From NCBI GenBank assembly GCA_002299965.1, contig DBOM01000033.1, positions 1 through 56,350 of the forward strand: a DNA stretch of 56,350 nucleotides, written 5' to 3'. This DNA comes from Caldiserica bacterium UBA646 (lineage in GTDB: Bacteria > Caldisericota > Caldisericia > Caldisericales > Caldisericaceae). Below the pieces are notes generated by a model. That model had not been told where the DNA came from, did no database searches, and saw only the letters and a program-made list of their open reading frames with translations. The position numbers and the translations under genes were made by a program. This document shows positions 1 to 8,342 of the stretch, in pieces (within the stretch, counting starts at the first letter, position 1; each line of letters opens with the position of its first letter).

Positions 1-2
1 TT

Positions 3-30
3 GAAGGCGCGTGAAAAATCACGCGCCTTC
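3..30. terminator. GC-rich hairpin at window edge
   Basis: An 11-bp perfect stem (positions 3-13 pairing with 20-30) encloses a six-base A-rich loop. It lies upstream of dnaA and probably terminates a gene that lies outside the window on the left. No long T run follows on the + strand and the - strand side is cut off, so orientation is undecided. Confidence 0.45.
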
Positions 31-170
31 TTCCATTAAAGTTTTACTTTTAAAGTTTCGGAAAATAATCTTACAAATTTAAACCAGAAAGAGAAATCTA
101 AATAATTTTATTATCATTGCTTTTAAAAACAGCAAGAAAAAAATTTTATTTGATAAAATCTTTAGGTATA

Positions 171-220
171 TTTATTTTTTTCCACTTACCTGTATAATAA
201 AATGTAAATTAAAGGGGTGG
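171..220 (+). promoter_or_regulatory. dnaA promoter and ribosome binding site
   Basis: A perfect TATAAT at 193-198 sits about 16 bp downstream of a weak TTTATT (171-176). A GGGGTGG at 214-220 precedes the dnaA ATG by seven bases and fixes that start. A near DnaA box, TTTTCCACT at 178-186, overlaps the spacer and could allow autoregulation, as known for dnaA in other bacteria (inference). Confidence 0.5.
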
Positions 221-227
221 AGTATAA

Positions 228-1538
228 ATGAATATATGGGAACAAGCATTAAACGAATTAAAAGAACACCTTAGCGTGCCAACATTTGAAACATGGTTTC
301 GCAAAATTGAGCTCGAAAAAGAAACAGCGGATTCAGTTACACTGAATGCTCCATCGGAGTTTGTGAAAGAATGGTTGGAAACAAAATACAAATCTCTCAT
401 CGAAAGTACCCTTTCGGGGTTAAAAAATAAAGATGTAAAAGTAGAAATTGTTGTGGGAGAAAAGGAAAAGGGGCCTCCGCAAAAAATTGTTATTAATAAC
501 TTAACTCTGAAAAAGCGCTACTCCTTTGAAAACTTTGTTGTTGGAAATGGGAACAAGCTTGCTTATGCAGCCTCTACGGCTGTAGCCAAAAACCCAGGTA
601 CAGCATATAACCCTTTATACATATATGGAGGAGTAGGTCTGGGGAAAACACATCTTTTGCAAGCAATTTCTCACTACCTATTAAGGAACTTTAGTGATTT
701 GAAAATCATTTATACTACCACAGAAAAATTTACAAACGAAGTAATTTATGCTATCCAAAATGCGCGTAGCAACAGCCAGCTGATAGACCGTTTTCACAAA
801 CAGTACCGTTCCGTAGACGTATTGCTTATTGATGATATTCAATTCCTTGCAGGCAAGGAACGTACACAAGAAGAATTTTTTCATACGTTTAATTCGCTAC
901 ACGATGCAGGCAAACAGGTCGTGATTACATCCGATTGTCCTCCAAAAGAAATAGCGACTCTCCAGGAAAGGCTCTTAACACGTTTTGAATGGGGTCTTGT
1001 AGCTGATATACAGCCTCCAGATTTTGAAACAAGAGTAGCAATCTTAAAAAAGAAAGCAGAGTTAGAAAATATTAGTGTACCCGATGACGTTCTTTTTTAT
1101 GTGGCAAAGAATATCTTTTCCAATATCCGTGAATTAGAGGGAGCTTTAGTTAGGTTGGTTGCATCTGCCTCATTAACAAATGAGGAGATTACTCTTTCGT
1201 TTGCAACAAAAATACTAGCCAATGTAATTCAGAGTAATAACGAACCTATTACAATAAAGAGGATTAAAAAAGTTGTTTCTGAATATTTCAATACCACTGA
1301 AGAAGCATTAGATGAAAGAAAAAGATCACAAGATATTGTAATACCAAGACAAATTGCAATGTACCTTGCAAGACAACTCACTGATTCCTCTCTTCCATTA
1401 ATTGGAAGTTCCTTTGGTGGAAGAGACCATACTACAGTAATGCACGCTTGTGCTAAGATAGGCAAGGAAGCTGAAAAACAAGAAACAATGAAGGCATTAA
1501 TAGAAGATATTACAAAAAAACTCAAGTCTGGGAATTAA
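228..1538 (+). CDS. dnaA: Chromosomal replication initiator DnaA
   Basis: DnaA binds DnaA boxes at oriC, oligomerises with ATP and opens the origin, then helps load the helicase. The 436-residue protein has normal length and layout: domain I at about 1-80 with a short linker, an AAA+ domain with Walker A GGVGLGKT at 134-141 and Walker B LLIDDIQFL at 199-207, and a C-terminal DNA-binding domain with the DnaA signature GRDHTTVMHA at 398-407. The ATG is preceded by a good Shine-Dalgarno. It is followed by a 221-bp gap with DnaA boxes and then dnaN, the standard origin arrangement. Identity is essentially certain. Confidence 0.99.
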   Translation: MNIWEQALNELKEHLSVPTFETWFRKIELEKETADSVTLNAPSEFVKEWLETKYKSLIESTLSGLKNKDVKVEIVVGEKEKGPPQKIVINNLTLKKRYSFENFVVGNGNKLAYAASTAVAKNPGTAYNPLYIYGGVGLGKTHLLQAISHYLLRNFSDLKIIYTTTEKFTNEVIYAIQNARSNSQLIDRFHKQYRSVDVLLIDDIQFLAGKERTQEEFFHTFNSLHDAGKQVVITSDCPPKEIATLQERLLTRFEWGLVADIQPPDFETRVAILKKKAELENISVPDDVLFYVAKNIFSNIRELEGALVRLVASASLTNEEITLSFATKILANVIQSNNEPITIKRIKKVVSEYFNTTEEALDERKRSQDIVIPRQIAMYLARQLTDSSLPLIGSSFGGRDHTTVMHACAKIGKEAEKQETMKALIEDITKKLKSGN

Positions 1539-1759
1539 CTGTGGAAAACTATGTAGAAAAGATGATTTTCCCTGTGGATAAATTTTATGCTGTTGATAAT
1601 GTTGAAAAATTTAAAACTTACCAACAAACATATAAACAGTATTTTTTAATAAAAACCTACATAGAATAAACATTTGCACATAATACAGCGCCTTATTATT
1701 ACTATTATGATATTTTAAATATTAAAAAATAAAATAATAAAGATAAAGGAGTGGATAAG
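1539..1759. other. oriC: Probable oriC between dnaA and dnaN
   Basis: This 221-bp gap carries several DnaA-box-like 9-mers on the - strand: a perfect TTATCCACA (1573-1581), a close TTTTCCACA (1540-1548), a one-mismatch TTATCAACA (1591-1599) and a weaker TTTTCAACA (1600-1608). They are followed by a long A/T-only-like stretch (about 1682-1748) suited to unwinding. Boxes next to an AT-rich element, between dnaA and dnaN, is the typical bacterial origin pattern. No other gene fits here. The dnaN ribosome binding site AAAGGAG lies at 1745-1751. Confidence 0.8.
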
Positions 1760-2875
1760 ATGAGAATAAAATTATTAAACAAGGAATTTTTGAAAGCTTT
1801 AAATAACGTGGGAAAAGTAATTTCTCCCAAATCAATAGATCCTATTTTAAATAACGTACTGATACGTGTTAATGGTACTGATATCACCTTTATTGCTACA
1901 AACCTTGAGCAGGGAATTAAAAATACAGTTAAGGGGGAGGTAGAAATTGAACCCGACGAACCCAAAGAAACAGTATTACCATTTGCTTTACTAAGAGAAA
2001 TAATTTCAAAGTTTAATAATGAAGAGCAAACAGAAATTTTAGTTAGTAGTGATAAAGGAATAATTAAACAGAAAACATCAGAGTATAAATTTAATTGTTT
2101 TAATGCAAACGCATTTGCTCTTCTCCCAGAAATAGAGGAAAAAATAAAAATAACTATTCCCATAAAAACACTAAAAAAACTTACTGAAAATACAATATTT
2201 GCTGCCTCAAAAAGAGAAGAAAGTAGAAAAGAGTTTAAGGGAATACTGTTTGATTCTAAAGATAATAATCTTAGGTTTGTAGCTACAGATAGTACATGTC
2301 TTGCATTTAGTAACTTCCCAGTTGAGGGTATTGAGGAGGAATTATTCATTATCCCATGGAAAGCGTTAGATATTTTAGGTAAAGTTGAAGTAGAAGAAGA
2401 AATGATTGATATTATATCTGACAAAAACCAAATTTCTTTTAATACACCTAATGTTAATATTATATCCCTACTTATAAACGGCTCATTTCCTCCCTATGAA
2501 GCTATTATTCCTAAAGAAGATGAATTTTACGCAGAAGTGCGTAAAGATGAACTCTTACCTGCTTTAGATAGAGTAGAAGTACTTGCAAGAAGTAGCACAA
2601 AGAAAATAGTTCTAACATTTTCGGCAGGCAACCTAAATATAGAGGCTGTGCTACCCGAAATAAGTGAAGGTAAAGAGAGTGTTAAATTTGAGGGAACCGC
2701 AGAACTTTCTGTAATACTTCATGGAGAAAAACTAATTAACGGCGTAACCCACATAAATGATGATATAGTAGTGTTTGGAATGAATAGCCCCTTACATCCA
2801 ATTAAAATTAAGGGGAAAAGTGATGATTCATATCTTTATATTATTATGCCGCAGAAGAAAACTACAACAATTTAA
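1760..2875 (+). CDS. dnaN: DNA polymerase III beta subunit (sliding clamp)
   Basis: The beta clamp is a ring-shaped dimer that tethers DNA polymerase III to DNA. The 371-residue product has the family's length and three-fold repeated clamp architecture, with the typical C-terminal end IIMPQK just before the last residues. An earlier in-frame GTG at 1751 overlaps the Shine-Dalgarno AAAGGAG (1745-1751), so the ATG at 1760, eight bases downstream of that site, is the real start. Its stop codon shares one base with the recF ATG (TAATG), which indicates translational coupling in a dnaN-recF operon. Confidence 0.97.
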   Translation: MRIKLLNKEFLKALNNVGKVISPKSIDPILNNVLIRVNGTDITFIATNLEQGIKNTVKGEVEIEPDEPKETVLPFALLREIISKFNNEEQTEILVSSDKGIIKQKTSEYKFNCFNANAFALLPEIEEKIKITIPIKTLKKLTENTIFAASKREESRKEFKGILFDSKDNNLRFVATDSTCLAFSNFPVEGIEEELFIIPWKALDILGKVEVEEEMIDIISDKNQISFNTPNVNIISLLINGSFPPYEAIIPKEDEFYAEVRKDELLPALDRVEVLARSSTKKIVLTFSAGNLNIEAVLPEISEGKESVKFEGTAELSVILHGEKLINGVTHINDDIVVFGMNSPLHPIKIKGKSDDSYLYIIMPQKKTTTI

Positions 2876-3912
2876 TGGAAATTAGTTCTCTCCATATTGA
2901 GAATTTTAGGTCTTTTAAAAAAAGCGAGTTTAATTTTTCTTCCCTTTTTAATATTATTACTGGTAAAAACAGTACTGGGAAAACAACAATACTTGAGTCG
3001 ATATATTTAGCATCTTCAGGGAAATCTTTTATTACTAGCCACCTGTTAAATTGTGTGAGTTTTAATAAAGAGTATTTTTTTATCTCCCTTATTTTCCAGG
3101 ATAGTTTAAGGGAAAAAAATATCGATATTTTAATTGGAAATGGGAAAAAAGAAATACAGTTAAACCATAAAAAAGCAAAAGGATTTTTTGAAATTATAGG
3201 AATACTTCCCGTTATTTTTCTAAATTATAAAGTAGTGGATATTATAAAAGGTGGTCCTGAAAAAAGGAGAAACTTTTTAAATCACTGGCTAATCTTTACG
3301 GATCCTTCATACTATTCCGAATTATCGAATTATTACACTCTTTTATACCAAAGAAACGCTTTGCTTAAAAGTATGAATATCTCCAGAGAACTCCTTTCTA
3401 TCTTATCTAATAAAATTATTCCGGTAGGGCAGACTATACAGAATAAGAGAAAAGAAGCCATTTCCTCGCTCAATGATATTGTGCAAAAAAACTTTTATAA
3501 AATTTCTAATAAAAATATAAAGATAGAGTTTATTTATAATCCGTCCCCAACCGAAAAATTATTAAAGAATGGGATGGAAAACACAGAAATACAAAGGAAG
3601 CGAACACTTTTTGGGCCGCACCTTGATGAATTAGAAATTTTCATGGATGGCATCCAGGTAAGAGAGTTTAGCTCTTTAGGAGAGGCGTATAGTATTGCAT
3701 TTGCAATGCGTTTTGCAGAAAAAGAGGCTATTCAAGGGAAAAGAGGGGAAGAACCAATATTTTTAATGGATGATTTTTTTTCTGATCTCGATGAAACACG
3801 TCGCGAAAATGTTTTAAGAATGACAGAAGGTGGACAAATATTTTTGACAACTTTGAACTTGAATATTATTCCTAAGGATGTGCTTGATAAAGCAAAGATT
3901 ATTTCATTATGA
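2875..3912 (+). CDS. recF: DNA replication and repair protein RecF
   Basis: RecF is an SMC-like ATPase that binds gapped DNA and, with RecO and RecR, loads RecA during recombinational repair. The 345-residue protein starts with the N-terminal motif 'LHIENFRSFK', has Walker A GKNSTGKTT at 30-38, and Walker B LMDD at 297-300 followed by the D-loop region FFSDLDETRR. It is slightly shorter than most RecF proteins (about 360-375). The ATG overlaps the dnaN stop by one base and the stop overlaps the next gene by four, so the genes are translated as a unit. The location next to dnaN is the usual one. Confidence 0.96.
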   Translation: MEISSLHIENFRSFKKSEFNFSSLFNIITGKNSTGKTTILESIYLASSGKSFITSHLLNCVSFNKEYFFISLIFQDSLREKNIDILIGNGKKEIQLNHKKAKGFFEIIGILPVIFLNYKVVDIIKGGPEKRRNFLNHWLIFTDPSYYSELSNYYTLLYQRNALLKSMNISRELLSILSNKIIPVGQTIQNKRKEAISSLNDIVQKNFYKISNKNIKIEFIYNPSPTEKLLKNGMENTEIQRKRTLFGPHLDELEIFMDGIQVREFSSLGEAYSIAFAMRFAEKEAIQGKRGEEPIFLMDDFFSDLDETRRENVLRMTEGGQIFLTTLNLNIIPKDVLDKAKIISL

Positions 3913-4466
3913 ATACTCTTAAATATATTTTAGACAGCGTTCTACAAAAAAAGCAAATTTATGTCAAAATTAAAGGAAATCTTGCGCTTTTAAAGTGGGA
4001 TGAGATTGTTGGTGAAAAACTTTCCAATTATACAACACCTATTTTTTATAAAGAAAATACAATTTTTATAGGAGTGATAAGTCCATTATTTATGCGAGAA
4101 CTTACATTCATGAAAGCGGATATACTAAAGAAAATTAACGAAAGTATCCCAGATTCGCCAATTAAAAATATTAAATTTAAATTAGTATCACAAATACACA
4201 AGAAGGCAAGAAAAAGAACCAAAGAAGATGAATATCTTTCTTATCAGGATATAAAGCTTACACAGAGCGATATTAATTGGGTAAAATCTGTAGCGGATAG
4301 GTTAAAGGTCGGGAGCGAGCTTAGAGAGAAATATGTTGAATTACTTACTTTTTATAAAAAAAATGAGAGGCTAAAAGAGCAGTTAGGTTATAAGGCATGC
4401 AAGAAATGTGGTGCTTTATTTAAGGGAGAGGGCCCACTTTGCCCCGTTTGCAAGATGAAGGACTAA
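3909..4466 (+). CDS. DciA-like (DUF721) protein with C-terminal zinc ribbon
   Basis: The N-terminal 95 residues match the DUF721/DciA pattern (a conserved 'W..IVG..L...T.P' stretch followed by 'L......F.M..L...IN'). DciA proteins act as replicative-helicase partners in bacteria that lack DnaC/DnaI, and genes of this family commonly follow recF. The C-terminus adds a CX2C-X10-CX2C zinc ribbon (Cys164, 167, 178, 181), joined by a charged helical linker. The start codon overlaps recF by four bases (ATGA). The helicase-loading role is inferred from family and position; the zinc ribbon may mediate DNA or protein contact. Confidence 0.8.
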   Translation: MNTLKYILDSVLQKKQIYVKIKGNLALLKWDEIVGEKLSNYTTPIFYKENTIFIGVISPLFMRELTFMKADILKKINESIPDSPIKNIKFKLVSQIHKKARKRTKEDEYLSYQDIKLTQSDINWVKSVADRLKVGSELREKYVELLTFYKKNERLKEQLGYKACKKCGALFKGEGPLCPVCKMKD

Positions 4467-4482
4467 ACTGGAGAAAAAATGG

Positions 4483-4510
4483 TTGACTATTATTGAAGTT
4501 TTGATATAGT
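4483..4510 (+). promoter_or_regulatory. rpmH-rnpA-yidC promoter
   Basis: TTGACT (4483-4488), a 16-bp spacer and TATAGT (4505-4510) form a good sigma-70-type promoter. It starts the rpmH-rnpA-yidD-yidC-jag-mnmE operon 29 bp upstream of the rpmH ATG. The Shine-Dalgarno AAGGAGG follows at about 4526-4532. Confidence 0.75.
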
Positions 4511-4538
4511 AAGATGTGAAATTTTAAGGAGGTTTTTT

Positions 4539-4673
4539 ATGAGAATAAATTATAAGCCGCATAATAAGAAGCGTGCTAGGCATTTTGGGTTCAGGGAAAG
4601 GATGAAATCGCCTGGTGGTAGAAAAGTCTTAAGCAGAAGAAGAACAAAAAGCAGGATAAAGCTTTCGGTATAG
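4539..4673 (+). CDS. rpmH: 50S ribosomal protein L34
   Basis: This 44-residue basic protein is L34 of the large ribosomal subunit. It has the expected length and the family landmarks: an N-terminal 'YKPHNKKRAR', the central 'HGF/HFGF-R-RM' block, then 'GRKVLSRRRTK' and a basic end. A strong AAGGAGG lies seven bases upstream of the ATG. A dedicated promoter (4483-4510) precedes it. Only one base separates its stop from the rnpA start codon. Confidence 0.97.
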   Translation: MRINYKPHNKKRARHFGFRERMKSPGGRKVLSRRRTKSRIKLSV

Positions 4674-4674
4674 A

Positions 4675-4998
4675 TTGAAATTGTGGGAAAGACTTAAAGG
4701 GAAAGAGTTTAAAGATGTACTGGAAAACTCAAAGAAATACTTTGGGCATTTTGTTGTAGTGTTTGTTTCGGATCGAGCACAAGGGAAAGTTGGATTTATT
4801 GCATCTAAAAAAGTAGGGAATGCTGTAAGGCGAAATAGGGCAAAACGATTGATGAGAGAAGCATTTTTGAAAATTGAGGATAAACTATTGAAGGATAGAA
4901 GCTATGTCATTGTTGCAAAGAAAAGTATAACAACTGTTAAAATGCAGGATGTTTTAATAGATTTGTCAGGGATTTTAAGAAAGGAGTGTAAGGAATGA
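4675..4998 (+). CDS. rnpA: Ribonuclease P protein component
   Basis: RnpA is the protein cofactor of the RNase P ribozyme, which matures tRNA 5' ends. The 107-residue product has the RNR signature, NAVRRNRAKR at 49-58, and the usual alpha-beta layout. There is no in-frame ATG near the front: translation must start at TTG 4675, one base after the rpmH stop, or at the TTG two codons later, and no separate Shine-Dalgarno is visible, so translation is probably coupled to rpmH. It overlaps yidD by four bases. Position and motif make the call secure. Confidence 0.94.
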   Translation: MKLWERLKGKEFKDVLENSKKYFGHFVVVFVSDRAQGKVGFIASKKVGNAVRRNRAKRLMREAFLKIEDKLLKDRSYVIVAKKSITTVKMQDVLIDLSGILRKECKE

Positions 4999-5204
4999 AA
5001 GCTTCTTTACTCTTCGTTCTTAAATTTTATAGGCGTTATATTTCACCGTTAAAACCACCGACATGTCGTTTTGTCCCGACTTGCTCTGATTATGCAGTTC
5101 AAGCAGTTGAAAAATATGGGATAAAGAAGGGCGGATGGCTTGCGGTAAAAAGGGTTTTGCGATGTAATCCTTTTTTCCCTGGAGGAAGTGACCCTGTACC
5201 TTAA
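4995..5204 (+). CDS. yidD: Membrane protein insertion efficiency factor YidD
   Basis: YidD is a small membrane-associated protein that aids YidC-dependent insertion of inner-membrane proteins. The 69 residues contain the full family core: 'YRRYISPL', 'CRFVPTCSDYA' with two conserved cysteines, and the end block 'RCNPFFPGGSDPVP'. It begins with ATG overlapping the rnpA stop by four bases and is followed ten bases later by yidC, the classical rnpA-yidD-yidC order. Confidence 0.95.
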   Translation: MKASLLFVLKFYRRYISPLKPPTCRFVPTCSDYAVQAVEKYGIKKGGWLAVKRVLRCNPFFPGGSDPVP

Positions 5205-5213
5205 GGAGGATAT

Positions 5214-6335
5214 ATGAAAAAGAAGTTACTTTTAATTTTGATTGGAATGCTTATGTTTTCAATTTTTATTACAGGATGTGCTGGTGGAGTAAGTTTTCCG
5301 GATGTGACTGAATCTGGCGTGATTGTACAAATTGCAGGAAGAGGAAGGCCTATGGAGAATATTCCTCTTTCAGTCCGTATTACGAACAATACAACTGATT
5401 TTATTTCTGATGTGAAAGTAAAACTTATTTCAATTGACAACAGTTCTGACCTATCACCCTTTGAATTATGGAAGGGGACAAGAGAAGTCGATGTAAAAGA
5501 AATAGCCAACACTGCTATTATTGAATCTGGGAAAGCGGTAACAGCTACATTTACAATTACTTCTTACGATTATATTGATGCGAGAGCATACCCTATGACA
5601 TTTCAAGTGAGTTATAAGGATAGTGGCGGCGCAGTACAAACAATCACAAAGAATGGGATCATCGATCTTGTTGTTCCAAACAGATTTTATAAGGCTATGA
5701 GGGATATTATTGAATTTTTACACAAGTTTACTTATAATTACGGACTTGCTATTATTCTTGTTACGCTGTTGCTTAAGCTTCTTACGCACCCATTAACAAA
5801 GAAGCAGTTTAAATCTACTGCAGGGATGACAAAACTCCAGCCTGAAATCAAAAAGATTCAAAAGAAGTATAAAGGCGATCCCCAAAAAGCAAACCAGGAA
5901 ACAATGAAACTCTATAAAGAGCATAATGTGAGTATGTTTGGAGGTTGTCTACCGCTACTTGTGCAATGGCCGTTGCTCCTTGTTTTATTTGGTTCGCTTA
6001 CTAATTATGCACCATTTAACCTTGAGCGTTTTCTATGGCTTAGTAATTTAAATACCCCTGATACATACTACATTATGTCGGTACTTGTTCTTGTCTCTAT
6101 GTTTGTTCAGAGCAAGACTTCACAAATGCCAGGGCAGGTACAGGACCAGAACATGAAAATGATGATGTATTTCTTGCCGGTTATTTTTGCAGTATGGTCA
6201 ATTAAATGGTCTCCATCACTGCTTCTTTACTGGATTACATTCTCATTTGTTCAAGCGGGAGAACAACTATATATTTTGAAACATCTTGCGCGAGTAACAC
6301 AAGAAATTCCTAAAAAAGGCAAAGAAGAAAAATAA
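5214..6335 (+). CDS. yidC: Membrane protein insertase YidC/Oxa1 with lipoprotein signal and extracytoplasmic domain
   Basis: YidC inserts and folds inner-membrane proteins, alone or with Sec. Residues 1-22 form a lipoprotein signal ending in the lipobox ITGC. Residues about 30-150 form a beta-rich, Ig-like segment ('PLSVRITNNTTDFISDVKVKL') and residues about 155-360 form the Oxa1 core with the family motifs 'YNYGLAIILVTLLLKL' and 'MTKLQPEIKKIQKKYKGD', and a conserved arginine is not evident in the same place as in Gram-positive proteins. The lipobox is typical of Gram-positive-type YidC, while the inserted extracytoplasmic domain recalls the periplasmic domain of Gram-negative and Thermotoga forms. 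A strong AAGGAGG precedes the ATG. Confidence 0.93.
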   Translation: MKKKLLLILIGMLMFSIFITGCAGGVSFPDVTESGVIVQIAGRGRPMENIPLSVRITNNTTDFISDVKVKLISIDNSSDLSPFELWKGTREVDVKEIANTAIIESGKAVTATFTITSYDYIDARAYPMTFQVSYKDSGGAVQTITKNGIIDLVVPNRFYKAMRDIIEFLHKFTYNYGLAIILVTLLLKLLTHPLTKKQFKSTAGMTKLQPEIKKIQKKYKGDPQKANQETMKLYKEHNVSMFGGCLPLLVQWPLLLVLFGSLTNYAPFNLERFLWLSNLNTPDTYYIMSVLVLVSMFVQSKTSQMPGQVQDQNMKMMMYFLPVIFAVWSIKWSPSLLLYWITFSFVQAGEQLYILKHLARVTQEIPKKGKEEK

Positions 6336-6336
6336 T

Positions 6337-6786
6337 ATGGAAGAACGAGAAATAACCAGTTTTCTTGAAAGTTTTTTTAAGGCGGCAGAGGAAAATCCGT
6401 CCATTGTTGTGGAAAAAAAATATGGAAGTCATTATGTTAACATAGAAGGGCTTTCTAATCCAGGACTCTTTATAGGGAAAGAGGGGATTGTTTTGCGTTC
6501 CCTTCAGTATATATTGAATATATATGCACACAAAGAGGATAGGAATTTTCCAATGGTTATGGTAGATATTAACGGGTACAAGTTGAGACAGATAGAAATG
6601 CTTAAGACTATTGCCTTAAATGCAGCACTGCGTGCAAAGAGATTAAAGGAGCCTGTTTCCCTTAAACCGATGTCTGCCTCTGCTAGAAAAGTTGTTCATA
6701 TGGCTCTGCATAACTACCCTAATATTTGGACACATAGTGCCGGGGAAGAGCCAAGAAGGTATGTTGTAGTTGATTTAAAAAAGTGA
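6337..6786 (+). CDS. jag: Jag/KhpB RNA-binding protein (KH and R3H domains)
   Basis: Jag (KhpB) is a cytoplasmic RNA-binding protein linked to cell-envelope and division control in Gram-positive bacteria. The 149-residue protein has a KH domain with the GxxG loop GKEG at 47-50 and a C-terminal R3H domain with the defining R-x3-H at 117-121 (RKVVH) followed by the 'GEEPRRYVVV' strand. The N-terminal Jag-N domain found in many family members is missing, so this is a short form. It lies one base after yidC, and its stop overlaps the mnmE GTG start. Confidence 0.92.
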   Translation: MEEREITSFLESFFKAAEENPSIVVEKKYGSHYVNIEGLSNPGLFIGKEGIVLRSLQYILNIYAHKEDRNFPMVMVDINGYKLRQIEMLKTIALNAALRAKRLKEPVSLKPMSASARKVVHMALHNYPNIWTHSAGEEPRRYVVVDLKK

Positions 6787-8129
6787 ATGATACAATTGTA
6801 GCAATTTCTACACCAAAAGGCTTTGGTGGAATAGGAGTGGTGAGGCTTTCAGGCCCCACCACTTTTTTTATAGGGCAGAAAGTTTTTTCTATAACTGTTA
6901 AAAACCCCAGAACAGTTTATACCGGGTATATTTTTAATCCGGATACGAAAGAGCGTATCGATACGGGTATTGCCATTTATTTTAAAGCTCCCCATTCCTA
7001 TACAGGGGAGGATGTTTTTGAACTTCAGATGCACGGAGGAGTAAAGAATCTCGAGCTAGTGGTTAAGGTTCTTGTTCAACTTGGTGCACGCCTTGCGGAA
7101 AGAGGAGAATTTACAAGGCGTGCCTTTCTTAATGGCAAACTGGATCTTATTGAAGCCGAAGCAGTAATTGAATTGATTGAAGCAAAAACAGAGAAGGCGG
7201 TAAAGGTTGCAGCGCGCAGACTTTTTGGTGGAATAAGCGATGAAATATTCGAGATAAAAAAGAGATTGCTTTATACTATCTCATCCATAGAAGGAGCAAT
7301 AGATTTTCCATTTGATGTAGAGACATTAAGTGTTGGCCAACTTGATAAGCAGATCACCGATGTTCTTAATCTCACTAAATCGCTTCTTTCAACATATAAA
7401 GTAGGAAAAAGAATTGAAGAAGGGACAAAGGTTGTGATTGCAGGAAGGACAAATGTTGGGAAATCTACATTACTTAATGCTCTTTTAAAATTTGATAGAG
7501 CCATTGTCAGTGAAATTCCGGGGACAACAAGGGATACAGTAGAAGAGATGGTAGATTTTTTTGGTATTCCTGTTCGATTTATCGACACGGCAGGAGTAAG
7601 AGAAACTAAAGACGTTATTGAAGTTTTAGGGAAGGAAAGAAGTGTAGAAGCAATTCAACAGGGAGATATTATACTTTTTATGTTTGATGCAAGTGAAATG
7701 CTCACAGCAGAAGACAAAAAATTTGCCAAACTTACAGACGGAAAGGATCGTATTATTGTATTAAATAAAACAGATCTTCCGGCGAAACTCACAATAAAAG
7801 AGCTAAAAAGCTTATTTAATAATGAAGATATTATTCAAATTTCTGCGCTTAAGAAGAAAGGTATTGAGGTTCTTGAACAGATAATCTATGACAAAATCAT
7901 TCCCAAAGAGATAGAGACTGCCCTTATCACAACAGAGAGGGAAAAGAACTGCTTAAAAGAGGCAGTCAAGCATCTCGAAAAGGCAAAAGAGCTTGTGAGC
8001 TCAAGCAGAGATGAGCTTGTTTCGGAAGAACTAAAAGAAGCAATTATTTTAATGGGAATACTCACGGGAGAGGAAGTCTCAACGGAAATTCTTGATACAA
8101 TTTTTTCACGTTTTTGTATAGGTAAATAA
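6783..8129 (+). CDS. mnmE: tRNA modification GTPase MnmE
   Basis: MnmE, with MnmG, installs carboxymethylaminomethyl groups at U34 of certain tRNAs. The 448-residue protein shows the N-terminal formyl-THF-binding block ('GGIGVVRLSGP'), the helical domain, an inserted G domain with G1 GRTNVGKS at 221-228, DTAG and NKTD, and the invariant C-terminal CIGK (445-448). It starts at GTG, overlapping the jag stop as GTGA. In most bacteria mnmG and rsmG follow, but neither is present here and an unrelated metabolic operon begins 213 bp later. Confidence 0.97.
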   Translation: MNDTIVAISTPKGFGGIGVVRLSGPTTFFIGQKVFSITVKNPRTVYTGYIFNPDTKERIDTGIAIYFKAPHSYTGEDVFELQMHGGVKNLELVVKVLVQLGARLAERGEFTRRAFLNGKLDLIEAEAVIELIEAKTEKAVKVAARRLFGGISDEIFEIKKRLLYTISSIEGAIDFPFDVETLSVGQLDKQITDVLNLTKSLLSTYKVGKRIEEGTKVVIAGRTNVGKSTLLNALLKFDRAIVSEIPGTTRDTVEEMVDFFGIPVRFIDTAGVRETKDVIEVLGKERSVEAIQQGDIILFMFDASEMLTAEDKKFAKLTDGKDRIIVLNKTDLPAKLTIKELKSLFNNEDIIQISALKKKGIEVLEQIIYDKIIPKEIETALITTEREKNCLKEAVKHLEKAKELVSSSRDELVSEELKEAIILMGILTGEEVSTEILDTIFSRFCIGK

Positions 8130-8134
8130 TTTTT

Positions 8135-8169
8135 AGTATCAATATTTGCCCAATTTGGTTTTTGATACT
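8135..8169 (+). terminator. Weak hairpin after mnmE
   Basis: Eight-base arms AGTATCAA (8135-8142) and TTGATACT (8162-8169) enclose a 19-base loop just after the mnmE stop. A short T stretch (GATTTTTACT) follows. It may end the origin operon, though the stem is AT-rich and weak. Confidence 0.4.
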
Positions 8170-8269
8170 GATTTTTACTCAAATTTTCTGACCGGAATAA
8201 ATAGATGCTTTTTATTTAGCGTCATTACTCTGTTTCTTTAATCTTGTTAAAAAAGTGGAATTAATTTCC

Positions 8270-8297
8270 TTGACTGCTTAATTTTTTTTTATATAAT
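8270..8297 (+). promoter_or_regulatory. Promoter of the Mo-hydroxylase/nucleoside-importer operon
   Basis: TTGACT (8270-8275), a 16-bp spacer that is mostly T, and a perfect TATAAT (8292-8297) form a near-consensus sigma-70-type promoter. It lies 45 bp upstream of the first gene. No palindromic operator is obvious near it. Confidence 0.8.
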
Positions 8298-8342
8298 AAT
8301 TTTAATATCCAAAATTCAAAATGATTCGGGAGGGTGAACCAA

